NCBI RefSeq assembly: GCF_008086615.1 | Contig: NZ_RXYB01000002.1 | Location: forward strand, 1-64,000 | Direction: 5' to 3' | Source of the DNA: Acetobacterium tundrae | GTDB taxonomy: Bacteria; Bacillota; Clostridia; Eubacteriales; Eubacteriaceae | Length of the DNA stretch: 64,000 nucleotides | Shown: in pieces, positions 27,282 through 37,415 of the stretch | How positions within the stretch are numbered: position 1 is the stretch's first letter | Layout of the letters: each line of letters starts with the position of its first letter | The notes under the pieces: model-generated | Database searches by the model: none | What the model was told of the DNA's origin: nothing | What the model saw: only the letters and a program-made list of their open reading frames with translations | Translations under genes and position numbers: made by a program

Positions 27282-28163
27282 TTGGAAGCGATCAAACGTA
27301 AAAAATTGAAAGAAAAAATAATTGAGAACATTTTTCTCATTTGTGCGTGTGTAGCGGTTATCAGCCTTTTAGCGATAACATTTTTTGTGTTTTATAATGG
27401 ATTAAAACCATTCGTTTCCAATAGCTATTCACTGTGGAGCTTTTTAACCGGGGTAGAATGGCGGCCCGGATCAAACTTGTATGGAATTTTATACATGTTT
27501 GTGGGGTCGATCTTTGCAACCTTAGGGGCCATTATAATCGGCGTGCCAGTTGCCATTCTGACTGCCGTTTTTATTGCCGAGTTGGCGGGATCAAAGGTTG
27601 GGAAACTGATTCGTTTTGCCGTTGAACTACTGGCTGGAATTCCTTCTGTTTTATATGGCGTTTTCGGATTGGGAATTATCGTTCCATATGTTTTAAAAAT
27701 TTCGCCGATGGCTCAAGGGGAATCATTGTTGGCAACTATTTTAGTGTTGGCCATTATGATCTTGCCGACAGTGATCAGCATTTCGGAAACGTCATTAAGT
27801 ACAGTACCCATGGAATATCGAGAAGGTTCCTATGCTTTAGGCGCATCTAAAATTCAGACGATCTTCCGAGTCGTTATACCAGCAGCACGATCAGGAATTA
27901 TGACTGGAGTTATTTTAGGAATTGGTCGTGCTATTGGAGAAACTATGGCGGTTATGCTGGTTTGTGGAAATCCGATTGCCGGGATTCCGACCAGTATCTT
28001 TAGTCAGATACGGCCTTTGACAACCAACATCGCTCTAGAAATGGGATATGCAGCCGGAGTTCATCAAGAACTGTTGTATTCCACCGGAGTGGTTTTGTTT
28101 ATCTTTATTATGATTATTAATTTTACAGTTAATAAATTGGTAAAAGCAAAGGTGGGTAGTTAG
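27282..28163 (+). CDS. pstC: Phosphate ABC transporter permease PstC (copy 1)
   Basis: A 293-residue inner-membrane permease with six membrane helices and the EAA loop region EGSYALGASKIQTIFRVVIP. I chose TTG 27282 because AAAAGGAG ends seven bases before it; the frame is open 33 codons further but that stretch runs over the hairpin. It transports phosphate together with PstA. It differs strongly from the second PstC, although the pstB copies are nearly alike. Confidence 0.93.
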   Translation: MEAIKRKKLKEKIIENIFLICACVAVISLLAITFFVFYNGLKPFVSNSYSLWSFLTGVEWRPGSNLYGILYMFVGSIFATLGAIIIGVPVAILTAVFIAELAGSKVGKLIRFAVELLAGIPSVLYGVFGLGIIVPYVLKISPMAQGESLLATILVLAIMILPTVISISETSLSTVPMEYREGSYALGASKIQTIFRVVIPAARSGIMTGVILGIGRAIGETMAVMLVCGNPIAGIPTSIFSQIRPLTTNIALEMGYAAGVHQELLYSTGVVLFIFIMIINFTVNKLVKAKVGS

Positions 28164-28164
28164 T

Positions 28165-29370
28165 ATGGGTCGAAAAATGAAAGATGTTCTGGCCAAAAGT
28201 ATTATCTATCTGGCGACGGGCATCACACTATGTGTTCTGCTTTTTATCGTTGGTTTTATTTTTGTTAAAGGGATCAGTTTGGTGAATTGGGACTTCTTGA
28301 CACGTGATTACAATGAAAAAGTATTTTATGCTTTTGTTCAGGAAGAAGTGGTGCCAATGACCATCGACGCAGCGTCGTTGAGTCAAAAAGATCCATATGA
28401 TAAACGCTATGAGTCTTCTTTAGAAGGACCGATCTATATCGAAAATATTGGAGCAGCTGTTTCCAAAGTAGCTTACAAAAACAATGCTACCGAGAAAGAG
28501 CAATTTGTCTTTTCCTATATTGAAAAAGATTCACCACTTTTAAGTGCAACAGATTCGACCGGAAAAAAACTGAGCATTGGGACAGACTACATATTGGAAA
28601 GTATCAATGGAACAGATTTTGAAGGTCTCTCTTTAGAAGATGTTGCCGCCCAAATTAATCATGAAACAGGTGAGCTGAAGATCAAAGTGGTTCAGCCAGG
28701 CGGAGGAGTAAGATCTAATATTATTACAACCTTATATATGGTTTTAGTATCGCTTCTGATCGCACTGCCGTTAGGTATTTTTGGTGCCATTTATTTAACT
28801 GAATATGCAAAACCGGGGAGACTTGTGAATATCATCCGTTTCGCGGCTGAATGCCTGGCGGGAATTCCTTCCATTATATTTGGACTATTTGGAATGGCGT
28901 TTTTTGTTGTTGCTTTAAAGTTCCAAATATCTTTATTATCGGGGAGTCTGACAGTGGCAATTATCTTGCTGCCCGTTATTATTCGAAGTACCGAGGAAGC
29001 TTTGAAAACAGTGCCGACAGCTTTTAGAGAAGGGTCCTTAGCTCTCGGGGCCACAAAACTTCAAACTATTTTCAAAGTGGTTCTGCCCTGTGCGGTACCC
29101 GGTATTGCTACTGCGGTGCTCCTTAGTATTGGTCGGGTAGTTGGCGAATCAGCAGCACTGTTATTTACCGCTGGGACGGTTGCTCAAATTCCCGGAACTC
29201 TTTTTTCTCCAGGCAGTACTTTAACGGTTCAAGCCTATTATGTGGCGAAAGAGGAAGGAAATATTGAATTAGCCTGTGCGATAGGGATTGTTATTATTGT
29301 GATTGTTATTGTACTGAATATTTTGTCGCGGATCACTTCCGACAAATTGAATGTCTTTAATAAAAAATGA
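28165..29370 (+). CDS. pstA: Phosphate ABC transporter permease PstA with PDZ-like insert (copy 1)
   Basis: A 401-residue permease; the usual length is about 280-300. After the first helix (about 12-35) there is an extracytoplasmic insert of some 135 residues before the permease core (from about 187, including [21 protein letters not shown]). Residues about 90-180 read like a PDZ domain: an IGAAV strand, SPLLSA, then a [23 protein letters not shown]-type stretch and a G-rich end. The other PstA lacks it. It might sense or bind an exported peptide; that is inference. Confidence 0.9.
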   Translation: MGRKMKDVLAKSIIYLATGITLCVLLFIVGFIFVKGISLVNWDFLTRDYNEKVFYAFVQEEVVPMTIDAASLSQKDPYDKRYESSLEGPIYIENIGAAVSKVAYKNNATEKEQFVFSYIEKDSPLLSATDSTGKKLSIGTDYILESINGTDFEGLSLEDVAAQINHETGELKIKVVQPGGGVRSNIITTLYMVLVSLLIALPLGIFGAIYLTEYAKPGRLVNIIRFAAECLAGIPSIIFGLFGMAFFVVALKFQISLLSGSLTVAIILLPVIIRSTEEALKTVPTAFREGSLALGATKLQTIFKVVLPCAVPGIATAVLLSIGRVVGESAALLFTAGTVAQIPGTLFSPGSTLTVQAYYVAKEEGNIELACAIGIVIIVIVIVLNILSRITSDKLNVFNKK

Positions 29371-29378
29371 GGAGTAAG

Positions 29379-30137
29379 ATGAACAAAAAAATAAAGTTTA
29401 ACACTAAGAATCTTGATTTGTATTATGGGGATTTTCAAGCTCTTAAGTCAATCAATCTGGAAATATATGAAAAAGAGGTTACCGCGTTTATCGGACCATC
29501 CGGGTGCGGGAAATCGACTTTTTTGCGTTGCCTGAATCGGATGAATGATCTGATCGATTCGGTAAAAATAGAAGGTGAGATTATCTTTGAAGGTCAGGAT
29601 ATTAATGGCGATATCGATGTCATCAATCTTCGAACCCGGGTAGGAATGGTTTTTCAAAAACCAAATCCTTTTCCGATGAGTATTTATGAAAACATCGCCT
29701 ATGGTCCAAAATGCCAGGGTGTAAAAGACAAAACGCAATTGGATACCCTGGTAAAAGAAAGTCTTGTCAAAGCAGCACTGTGGGAAGAAGTGAAGGATCG
29801 ACTGAACAAGTCCGCGCTGGGCCTTTCAGGCGGACAGCAACAGCGTCTTTGCATCGCGCGAGCCATTGCCATGCAACCAGAGGTTATCTTAATGGATGAA
29901 CCGACATCCGCCCTGGATCCTATTGCCACTGCAAAAATTGAAGATCTGATGTCGAAATTAAAGAAAGACTATACGATTATTATTGTGACTCATTCGATGC
30001 AACAGGCAGGTCGAATTTCCGATAAAACTGCTTTCTTTCTAATGGGAGAAGTGGTAGAATTTAACGAAACACCGGTGATTTTTACAAATCCTGCTGATAA
30101 ACGAACAGAGGACTATATTACAGGACGTTTTGGATGA
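29379..30137 (+). CDS. pstB: Phosphate ABC transporter ATPase PstB (copy 1)
   Basis: A 252-residue ATPase energising phosphate import. Walker A is GPSGCGKST, the signature LSGGQQQRL, Walker [13 protein letters not shown], and the H-loop VTHSMQQA. The start at ATG 29379 follows GAGGAG. It is about nine-tenths identical in protein to the second PstB by eye. Confidence 0.95.
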   Translation: MNKKIKFNTKNLDLYYGDFQALKSINLEIYEKEVTAFIGPSGCGKSTFLRCLNRMNDLIDSVKIEGEIIFEGQDINGDIDVINLRTRVGMVFQKPNPFPMSIYENIAYGPKCQGVKDKTQLDTLVKESLVKAALWEEVKDRLNKSALGLSGGQQQRLCIARAIAMQPEVILMDEPTSALDPIATAKIEDLMSKLKKDYTIIIVTHSMQQAGRISDKTAFFLMGEVVEFNETPVIFTNPADKRTEDYITGRFG

Positions 30138-30152
30138 TAAAGGAGGTATACA

Positions 30153-30851
30153 ATGCGAACAGAATACAATAAAGAATTGCAAATGATTAAAGATGAAATT
30201 TTGTTAATGTCCACGATGACAGAAAAAATGTTGTCAGATTCAGTATTTGCCCTTAATTCAAAAGATGTTGAATTGGCAAAAACGGTGATTGACCGGGATG
30301 ATTTGGTAGACGCAAAGGAAATTGAACTGCAGTTAGTGGTGAGTAAGATTATTGCGACACAAAGCCCGGTAGCGACTGACCTCAGACGATTGGCTTCAAC
30401 CTATAAAATCATTACCAATCTGGAACGAATTGCGGATTTGGCGGTAAACATATCTAAACGTGTGATCGAGCTCTCAAACGAAGTTTATATGAAGTCTTTG
30501 ATTGATATTCCGTTGGAATGTGAATTAGCGGAAAAATTGTTGAAGCTTTCAATTCAGGCATTTATTCATGAAGATATCAGCCGATTAAGAGAAGTTGTTG
30601 ATTTAGAAAATGAAATAGATGACACAAATGAATCAATTAATAGTGAATGCATGGCCTATATGATGAAAGATGCGAAAAATATTCATCAGGGAACAGTATT
30701 TTGTCTCATTGGAAGTTACCTCGAACGAATCGGGGATCATGCCACTAATATTTTTGAAACAGTCTTTTATATTGTAACGGGAAACTACATTGATTTTAAC
30801 GATCTTGATGATCAGACAATTAATGAAACGTTAGGGTTGGAACAAACGTAA
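30153..30851 (+). CDS. phoU: Phosphate transport regulator PhoU (copy 1)
   Basis: A 232-residue helical protein made of two PhoU three-helix repeats with the metal-binding E/DxxxD patterns (ERIADLAVNI and ERIGDHATNI). PhoU couples Pst to the PhoR kinase and limits phosphate uptake. AAAGGAGG precedes the ATG. It is nearly identical to the second PhoU across most of the gene. Confidence 0.93.
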   Translation: MRTEYNKELQMIKDEILLMSTMTEKMLSDSVFALNSKDVELAKTVIDRDDLVDAKEIELQLVVSKIIATQSPVATDLRRLASTYKIITNLERIADLAVNISKRVIELSNEVYMKSLIDIPLECELAEKLLKLSIQAFIHEDISRLREVVDLENEIDDTNESINSECMAYMMKDAKNIHQGTVFCLIGSYLERIGDHATNIFETVFYIVTGNYIDFNDLDDQTINETLGLEQT

Positions 30852-30879
30852 AAATGAGCATAAAAAAGTCGAAATGTCT

Positions 30880-30920
30880 AAAAGCTGATTTCTGTAATAT
30901 ACAGAAGTCGGCTTTTTTTT
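30880..30920 (+). terminator. Terminator of the first pst operon
   Basis: AAAGCTGATTTCTGT (30881-30895) pairs with ACAGAAGTCGGCTTT (30901-30915), followed by a T run. Confidence 0.9.
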
Positions 30921-30948
30921 AAGTGTGCCCATTATTAATAAATCCAAT

Positions 30949-31012
30949 TTAACAAACGCTTTACATAAAGTTTACAGAGTAATGCTATTTGCTGAAACGA
31001 AAAAAATATATA
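30949..31012 (+). promoter_or_regulatory. Pho-box array and promoter of the second pst operon
   Basis: TTAACA at 30949, TTTACA at 30960 and TTTACA at 30971 repeat with an exact 11-bp period. TATATA at 31007 lies 36 bases after the start of the last repeat, nearly the same spacing (37) as in the first operon. This supports PhoP activation of both operons. Confidence 0.75.
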
Positions 31013-31060
31013 TTTAGTTATGAAGTTAAGAAAAAAAAGAAAAAAAGGAGAAACTAAAAA

Positions 31061-31945
31061 ATGAAAAAGATTTTCGCACTTTTTATGGCAGTAGTACTTG
31101 TCGGTATTACTATGACTGCATGTTCCACGAATACCAAAAGCAGTACCGGTTCAACAACGACATCAGAGGTTACAGGTAGTATAACAGCTGCAGGTTCTTC
31201 AGCCCTTGCACCCCTTGTTCAGGTTGCCGCTGATAATTTTCAACAGCTTAATCCTAAAGCTTCAGTCAATGTTAGTGCTGGGGGATCAGGCACAGGCCTT
31301 ACACAGGTTGCTAACAAGTCCATTGATATCGGAAATTCTGATGTAACAGCCGAGTCAAAACTTACCGCAGATCAGGCCGCAACGCTTAAAGATCATCAGA
31401 TTTGTGCGATCGGTGTTGCTGCAGTTGTTAATTCTGATGTAACCGTAACTAACCTTTCGAAACAACAACTAAGCGATATTTTTACCGGAAAAATCACTAA
31501 CTGGAACCAGGTTGGGGGAGCGGATGAAGCGATTACTCTTATCAGCAGGCCTGAGTCTTCTGGTACACGTGCCCTCTTTAAACAATATGCGCTGGATAAT
31601 GCTGTTGAATCAAGCAACACCGCTTTGAGCAGTGATGATTCTGGTACACTTGAAACGAATATCGCCAGCACCAAAGGATCGATCGGTTATCTTGCTTTCT
31701 CATACCTTGTTGGCAAATACGATGTCAAAAAGATGAGTATCGATGGCGTAGCCCCGACGTTGGAAAATGTTTATAATGGCTCATATCCAGTGTGGGGTAC
31801 TGAACATATGTACACTAATGGCGATGCGACGGGCGTAACTAAAGCATTCCTGGATTATATGGGAACCGACACTTTCCAGACCCAGATGGAAAATCTAGGA
31901 TATAATGTCATCAGTAAAATGACCACCGCAGCAGGAAAGCATTAA
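31061..31945 (+). CDS. pstS: Phosphate-binding lipoprotein PstS
   Basis: A 294-residue periplasm-facing binding protein. The signal peptide ends in a lipobox TMTAC, with the lipidated Cys near residue 21, followed by a Ser/Thr-rich linker. The PBP fold includes GSSALAPL, ISAGGSGTG-like and SRPESSGTR phosphate-contact segments. It has AAAGGAG before its start. It is the only intact pstS in the window, so it may serve both sets of permeases. Confidence 0.95.
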   Translation: MKKIFALFMAVVLVGITMTACSTNTKSSTGSTTTSEVTGSITAAGSSALAPLVQVAADNFQQLNPKASVNVSAGGSGTGLTQVANKSIDIGNSDVTAESKLTADQAATLKDHQICAIGVAAVVNSDVTVTNLSKQQLSDIFTGKITNWNQVGGADEAITLISRPESSGTRALFKQYALDNAVESSNTALSSDDSGTLETNIASTKGSIGYLAFSYLVGKYDVKKMSIDGVAPTLENVYNGSYPVWGTEHMYTNGDATGVTKAFLDYMGTDTFQTQMENLGYNVISKMTTAAGKH

Positions 31946-31997
31946 TCAACTTCAAAATTAGCTTATTAAATTCAAATACAGATTGTATTGTAAAACC

Positions 31998-32029
31998 AAA
32001 GGTCAGCGGCTAAATGTCCGCCGACCTTT
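31998..32029 (+). terminator. Intercistronic hairpin between pstS and pstC (second operon)
   Basis: AAAGGTCAGCGG pairs with CCGCCGACCTTT (one mismatch) around an eight-base loop, followed by AGTTTTG. Likely attenuates between the binding protein and the permeases. Confidence 0.75.
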
Positions 32030-32044
32030 AGTTTTGAAAGAAAG

Positions 32045-32950
32045 TTGGTGATTTGTTTGATAGAAAAATTAAAAAAAGAGTACCTTGGTCGTTCGATCGT
32101 GACGTTGTTAGGTATTGTTATTATATTAGTGACACTTTCGATCACTGGATTTTTGTTTTATAAGGGCCTTGGCACTTTTGTTACCTATAATCACAGTGTC
32201 TGGGAGTTCCTTTTTTCATCGGATTGGAAACCGGCCGACAACTTTGATGGCGGCGGTAAAGTGGGGGCTGCTATTTTCATTGTTGGTTCGTTACTGATAA
32301 GCTTCCTGGCTTTGCTGATCGCAACGCCATTTAGTATTGCATCAGCAGTTTTTATGACTGAGATTTCACCGATACTTGGAAAAAAATTGCTGCAGCCGGC
32401 AATCGGAATATTTGTCGGGATTCCATCAGTGGTTTATGGCTGGGTTGGCTTGACAGTTCTGGTACCGGCGATTGCCCACGTTTTTAATCTACCTTACGGT
32501 TTTAGCGTGCTGGCAGGGGGAATTGTCCTGGCACTGATGATCTTTCCGACCATTACAAGTGTTTCGGTTGATGCGATTGAAAATGTTGATAATGGGTATA
32601 AAGAAGCCTCTTATGCATTGGGAACGACAAGGTGGCAATACATTTATAAGGTCATGCTGCCAAGCGCGACGTCCGGTATTCTCACCGGTGTTATCCTCGG
32701 GCTGGCAAGGGCTTTTGGCGAAGCACTTGCGGTAGCGATGGTTATCGGGAAAATGCAGACATTTCCAGACAATATCCTTTCGGCAACAAACAACATGACA
32801 GCAGAGATTGCGTCTGACATGGGTAACTCGGCACAGGGAGGAGAGTTCAATGATGCCCTGTGGTCCATGGCACTCTTGCTTCTGATCATCTCATTCATAT
32901 TCATATTGATTATGCGGATAATCGCCAAAAAGGGGGAAGAAGTTAAATGA
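32045..32950 (+). CDS. pstC: Phosphate ABC transporter permease PstC (copy 2)
   Basis: A 301-residue permease of six helices with the EAA loop near KEASYALGTTRWQYIYKVMLP. The start is uncertain: TTG 32045, GTG 32048 and TTG 32057 are in frame, with only weak ribosome-binding sequence (GGTG before 32057). Compared with copy 1 the sequence is far diverged. The stop overlaps the pstA2 start (ATGA). Confidence 0.9.
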   Translation: MVICLIEKLKKEYLGRSIVTLLGIVIILVTLSITGFLFYKGLGTFVTYNHSVWEFLFSSDWKPADNFDGGGKVGAAIFIVGSLLISFLALLIATPFSIASAVFMTEISPILGKKLLQPAIGIFVGIPSVVYGWVGLTVLVPAIAHVFNLPYGFSVLAGGIVLALMIFPTITSVSVDAIENVDNGYKEASYALGTTRWQYIYKVMLPSATSGILTGVILGLARAFGEALAVAMVIGKMQTFPDNILSATNNMTAEIASDMGNSAQGGEFNDALWSMALLLLIISFIFILIMRIIAKKGEEVK

Positions 32951-33825
32951 AGAGTGAACATAAAAATGCTATTGTAGCAGATAAAATTGCTACGGTCATC
33001 CTTTATTGCATTGCCGGATTCTTTCTCCTATTACTAGCAGGATTTACAGCCTATATTATTGTGAAGGGGATAATGGCATATCAGCCGGGAATTTTTAGTT
33101 TTGAACGGACTGGAATCGGCGTCGAGCTTTTCAATACCGTTTATCTGGTACTGATTTCGCTTATTATCAGTGTACCGATTGGCGTGGGAGCAGGGATTTA
33201 CATGGCTGAATATGCGAAAGCCGGCAAAGTGACGAACTATTTGCGTATTTGTATTGAAACACTCTCGTCTTTGCCGTCGATTGTTATTGGTTTATTTGGA
33301 TATCTTGTTTTTATCTATATGACAGGGTCAAAATACAATCTTTTTGCTGGTGCGCTGGCGGTGTCGATTCTCAGTCTACCGTTGCTTACAACCGTTACTG
33401 AGGATGCGATCAGAGCAGTACCAAGTATTTACAAAGAAGGCAGTTTAGCGGTTGGAGCCACACATTGGCAAACCATTGTACAGATTTGCTTACCGGTTGC
33501 CACCCCAAGAATAATCACCGGGGTTATCCTGGCTGCCGGCCGGGGTTTTGGTGAAGCGGCGGCACTGCTTTATACCGCCGGTATGAGTTCCAATGTGAAC
33601 CTAAATATCTGGAATCCCTTTGACCCAATGTCGCTGCTCTGTCCTTTCAGGCCAGGGGATACTCTGGCGCTGCACATCTGGGCTCTAAAAACAGAATCGA
33701 TGACGCCAAACGCCGATCAAATTGCCAATTTCTCAGCAGCGGTATTGCTGGTTTTGATCTTTGCATTCAGTTTAGGATCTCGCCTTCTTGGGGCCAGATT
33801 AGATCGGAAAATGTCGGGGAAGTAG
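32947..33825 (+). CDS. pstA: Phosphate ABC transporter permease PstA (copy 2)
   Basis: A 292-residue permease of normal length, with EGSLAVGATHWQTIVQICLP as the EAA loop. It has no PDZ-like insert, unlike copy 1. GGGGGAAG precedes the overlapping ATG. Confidence 0.95.
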   Translation: MKSEHKNAIVADKIATVILYCIAGFFLLLLAGFTAYIIVKGIMAYQPGIFSFERTGIGVELFNTVYLVLISLIISVPIGVGAGIYMAEYAKAGKVTNYLRICIETLSSLPSIVIGLFGYLVFIYMTGSKYNLFAGALAVSILSLPLLTTVTEDAIRAVPSIYKEGSLAVGATHWQTIVQICLPVATPRIITGVILAAGRGFGEAAALLYTAGMSSNVNLNIWNPFDPMSLLCPFRPGDTLALHIWALKTESMTPNADQIANFSAAVLLVLIFAFSLGSRLLGARLDRKMSGK

Positions 33826-33881
33826 TCTGATCGCTGCAGATAAGTTAGATTTTTTAATTAGCATTAAAGATAAGGAGTAAT

Positions 33882-34637
33882 ATGGACAAAATAAAGTTTG
33901 ATACAAAAAGCTTAGATTTGTTTTATGGCGATTTTCAAGCACTCAAATCGATCAATATAAAAATATGCGAAAATGAAGTCACCGCTTTTATTGGGCCTTC
34001 AGGATGTGGCAAGTCAACCTTTTTACGTTGCTTGAACCGGATGAATGATCTCATCGATTCGGTTAAAATGAAAGGTGAGATTATCTTTGATGATAAAGAT
34101 ATTAATGGCGATATTGATGTCATCAATCTTCGAACCCGGGTGGGAATGGTTTTTCAAAAACCAAATCCTTTTCCGATGAGCATTTATGAAAACATTGCCT
34201 ATGGTCCAAAATGCCAAGGGTTGAAAGACAAAACACAATTAGACACCCTGGTAAAAGAAAGTCTGACAAAGGCAGCTTTATGGGAAGAAGTGAAGGATCG
34301 ACTGAACAAATCCGCCCTGGGACTTTCAGGCGGACAACAGCAGCGACTTTGTATTGCGAGAACGATTGCCATGAATCCGGAAGTTATTTTAATGGATGAG
34401 CCAACATCCGCTCTGGATCCCATCGCCACTGCAAAAATTGAAGATTTGATGTCAAGTCTAAAAAAAGATTATACCATTATTATTGTCACCCACTCGATGC
34501 AGCAAGCGGGACGTATTTCCGATAAAACGGCATTCTTCCTGATGGGAGAAATCGTTGAGTTTGATGAGACACCTAAAATTTTCACAAATCCAAATGATAA
34601 ACGAACAGAAGACTATATTACGGGCCGTTTCGGTTGA
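33882..34637 (+). CDS. pstB: Phosphate ABC transporter ATPase PstB (copy 2)
   Basis: A 251-residue ATPase with Walker [10 protein letters not shown], signature LSGGQQQRL and [12 protein letters not shown]. Nucleotide similarity to copy 1 is high across the whole gene, in contrast to the pstC and pstA pairs. AAGGAG precedes the ATG. Confidence 0.95.
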   Translation: MDKIKFDTKSLDLFYGDFQALKSINIKICENEVTAFIGPSGCGKSTFLRCLNRMNDLIDSVKMKGEIIFDDKDINGDIDVINLRTRVGMVFQKPNPFPMSIYENIAYGPKCQGLKDKTQLDTLVKESLTKAALWEEVKDRLNKSALGLSGGQQQRLCIARTIAMNPEVILMDEPTSALDPIATAKIEDLMSSLKKDYTIIIVTHSMQQAGRISDKTAFFLMGEIVEFDETPKIFTNPNDKRTEDYITGRFG

Positions 34638-34653
34638 TAAAGGAGATACAAAA

Positions 34654-35358
34654 ATGCGATCACAATATAATGAAGAATTACTGAAGATAAAAGAAGAAAT
34701 ATTGTTGATGTCCACGATGACAGAAAAAATGTTGTCAGATTCAGTATTGGCCCTTAATTCAAAAGATGTTGATTTGGCTAATAGGGTGATTGACCGGGAT
34801 GATTTTGTCGACGCAAAGGAAATCGAACTGCAGTTAGTGGTCAGTAAGATTATTGCGACACAAGGCCCGGTAGCGACTGACCTCAGACGGTTGGCTTCAA
34901 CCTATAAAATCATTACTAATCTGGAACGAATTGCGGATTTGGCGGTTAACATTTCTAAACGGGTGATCGAGCTTGCAGAGGAAGTTTATATGAAACCTTT
35001 GATTGATATTCCGTTGGAATGTGAATTAGCTGAGAAATTGCTGAAACTTTCAATTCAGGCATTTGTTAATGAAGATATCAGCCGACTAAGAGAAGTTGTT
35101 GATTTGGAAAATGAAATTGATGACACAAATGAAGCAATTAATAGTGAATGTATGGCCTATATGATGAAAGATACGAAAAATATTCATCAGGGAACAGTAT
35201 TTTGTCTTATTGGCGGTTATCTGGAACGAATCGGGGATCATGCCACTAATATTTTTGAAACAGTCTTTTATATTGTAACGGGAAACTACATTGATTTTAA
35301 CGATCTTGATGAGCAGACAATTAGTGAAATATTAGGGTTGGAACAAACCCAAAAATAA
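34654..35358 (+). CDS. phoU: Phosphate transport regulator PhoU (copy 2)
   Basis: A 234-residue PhoU with two three-helix repeats. I set the start at 34654 after AAAGGAG; the frame is open further upstream inside pstB but lacks a ribosome site. Blocks of more than 30 bases are identical to copy 1. Confidence 0.93.
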   Translation: MRSQYNEELLKIKEEILLMSTMTEKMLSDSVLALNSKDVDLANRVIDRDDFVDAKEIELQLVVSKIIATQGPVATDLRRLASTYKIITNLERIADLAVNISKRVIELAEEVYMKPLIDIPLECELAEKLLKLSIQAFVNEDISRLREVVDLENEIDDTNEAINSECMAYMMKDTKNIHQGTVFCLIGGYLERIGDHATNIFETVFYIVTGNYIDFNDLDEQTISEILGLEQTQK

Positions 35359-35362
35359 ATAT

Positions 35363-35399
35363 AAAAAAAGCCAGGATTAATAAATTCCTGGCTTTTTTT
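35363..35399. terminator. Bidirectional terminator between phoU and lysC
   Basis: AAAAAAGCCAGGA pairs with TCCTGGCTTTTTT. It has a T run on the plus side and a complementary A run on the other, and serves both converging genes. Confidence 0.9.
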
Positions 35400-35410
35400 G
35401 TTGAATTATT

Positions 35411-36616
35411 TTAAAGATCAAATGCTTTGGCTGTCTCCGTGACGGCGAGTTCTCGATCTTTTGATTTGATGATACAGCTAATGCGGATTTCCGACGTTGT
35501 AATCATCAGCATCTGGATATCATTGTCGGAAAGAAGTTGGAAAAATTTGGCGGCAACTCCGGATTGGCTCCGCATGCCAACGCCAACGACTGATAGCTTA
35601 GAGACGTTTTCATTTATCAAAATACGGATACCGGGATGTTTTTCTTCAAAGGCCGACAGAATAATTTTTGCATCTTCCAAATCTGAGGTCGGAGCGGTAA
35701 ATGAAATATTGATGAAACCGTCAATCGGAGCACTTTGACTAATCATATCAATGTTAATGCTTTTATTGGCTAGTTGGCTAAAGAAATGAGAGGTAATATT
35801 CAGATCAAAAGGAATATTACGGATGGTAATCATCGTTTCATCATTATCGATTGCCAGCCCGGTTATGGATTGTCCTTCCATGTTATGTTCTCCTTTTTTG
35901 ATGATTGTTCCAGGTAAGTCAAGCATGCTGGAAGCAACCAAAATTTTAGTATCGTATTTACTGCCGAGTTCAATGGCTCGAGGGTGCATGACGCCAGCAC
36001 CCAGGCTTGCCATTTCCAGCATTTCTTCATAATTGACGGTATCGAGCTTTTTAGCCTGGGGGTATAGTCGGGGATCGACCCCATAGATTCCCTCAACATC
36101 GGTATATATTTCACAAGGCGCATCCAAAACACAGGCAAGCGCTACGGCACTGGTATCCGACCCGCCACGTCCAAGCGTGGTCACATCATCATTTTCATTG
36201 ACGCCTTGAAAACCCGCAACAATCACAATTTTATCTTCATTTAAAGCATCAAGGATTTTGGTGGTGTCAATCCCTTCGATTCTCGATTTGGTGTGTCGGC
36301 CGCTGGTTCGAATTCCGACCTGCGGGCCGGTAAAGGAAATGGCATCGTGACCCATTGCCTGTAAGGCCATGGATAATAAGGAAATGGAGATTTGCTCACC
36401 GGTAGACAAGAGCCGATCCAGCTCACGTTTGGGCGGGGCTTTGCTGATGTCATAGGCGAGTTTTACCAGGTCATCGGTTGTTTTTCCCATGGCGGAGACC
36501 ACGACCACAATTTGATGGCCGCTTTTTTTCTTTTCAATAATTCGCTTTGCAACGTTCTTAATACGTTCAACGGAACCGACTGATGTTCCGCCGTATTTTT
36601 GAACAACTATATTCAT
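35411..36616 (-). CDS. lysC: Aspartate kinase
   Basis: A 401-residue monofunctional aspartokinase, the first enzyme of lysine/threonine/methionine synthesis. The kinase opens with VQKYGGTSVG, the aspartate region is FTGPQVGIRTSGRH, and two ACT domains (about 260-400) provide allosteric control. It is last in the riboswitch-controlled operon asd-dapA-dapB-lysC. Lysine sensitivity is expected for ACT-containing enzymes but not proven. Confidence 0.95.
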   Translation of the reverse strand: MNIVVQKYGGTSVGSVERIKNVAKRIIEKKKSGHQIVVVVSAMGKTTDDLVKLAYDISKAPPKRELDRLLSTGEQISISLLSMALQAMGHDAISFTGPQVGIRTSGRHTKSRIEGIDTTKILDALNEDKIVIVAGFQGVNENDDVTTLGRGGSDTSAVALACVLDAPCEIYTDVEGIYGVDPRLYPQAKKLDTVNYEEMLEMASLGAGVMHPRAIELGSKYDTKILVASSMLDLPGTIIKKGEHNMEGQSITGLAIDNDETMITIRNIPFDLNITSHFFSQLANKSINIDMISQSAPIDGFINISFTAPTSDLEDAKIILSAFEEKHPGIRILINENVSKLSVVGVGMRSQSGVAAKFFQLLSDNDIQMLMITTSEIRISCIIKSKDRELAVTETAKAFDL

Positions 36617-36648
36617 TGGAAATCCTTTCTTAAATCAAAATGATGTGT

Positions 36649-37404
36649 CTAGTCGCTTACCACCATGGACATATCGTATAGTCCGGGTTTCTTGTTAATA
36701 AGGTATCGAGCTGCCTTGACAGCCCCTTCAGCAAATACTTTTTTTGAAAGTGCCGTATGTTTGATTTCAATGAGTTCATCATTCCCGGCAAAAATAACGG
36801 TGTGTTCGCCGGGAATGGTGCCGCCGCGAATGGCATGAATACCGATCTCATTTTCGGTGCGTCGGCAATCTCGGCCGTGTCTTCCAAAGGTGTAGTCTTT
36901 TTTCTGAGCCAGTCCGCTATTGACGGCATCGGCTAGAAGCAATGCGGTACCACTGGGAGCATCGATTTTTTTATTATGGTGTTTTTCAATAATTTCAATA
37001 TCAAATCCATCTTCCAGTTTCCCGGCGATATCTTCAAGTGCTTTTGCCAGAAGGTTGATACCAATGGACATGTTTGCGGTTTTAAATATCGGGAATTCTT
37101 TGGCGCCCTGGTCAATAGTCTGTAAATCTTCCTCGGATAAGCCGGTTGTAGCAACTACGATGGGAATTTTATGGGCTTTGGCATAAGCGAATATCGCTGG
37201 AAAAGCTTTGAAATGGGAAAAATCAATAATGACATCTACCTTTTCTTGACAGTTTTCTAAATTGGTATAAACGGGAAAGGGCAGGGACGTGTTTTCGAGA
37301 TGATCAAACCCGGCGACAACTTCACAATCGGAAGTGGCAGCAATAATCTGTTGAAGCATGCTGCCCATAGCGCCGGAAACACCGGTGAGTAAAATATTTA
37401 TCAT
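36649..37404 (-). CDS. dapB: 4-hydroxy-tetrahydrodipicolinate reductase
   Basis: A 251-residue NAD(P)H-dependent reductase of the diaminopimelate pathway. The Rossmann start is GVSGAMGSML, and the catalytic segment EKHHNKKIDAPSGTA (about 140-155) is complete. The gap to dapA upstream is 11 bases. Confidence 0.95.
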   Translation of the reverse strand: MINILLTGVSGAMGSMLQQIIAATSDCEVVAGFDHLENTSLPFPVYTNLENCQEKVDVIIDFSHFKAFPAIFAYAKAHKIPIVVATTGLSEEDLQTIDQGAKEFPIFKTANMSIGINLLAKALEDIAGKLEDGFDIEIIEKHHNKKIDAPSGTALLLADAVNSGLAQKKDYTFGRHGRDCRRTENEIGIHAIRGGTIPGEHTVIFAGNDELIEIKHTALSKKVFAEGAVKAARYLINKKPGLYDMSMVVSD

Positions 37405-37415
37405 ATCCGTATCGC

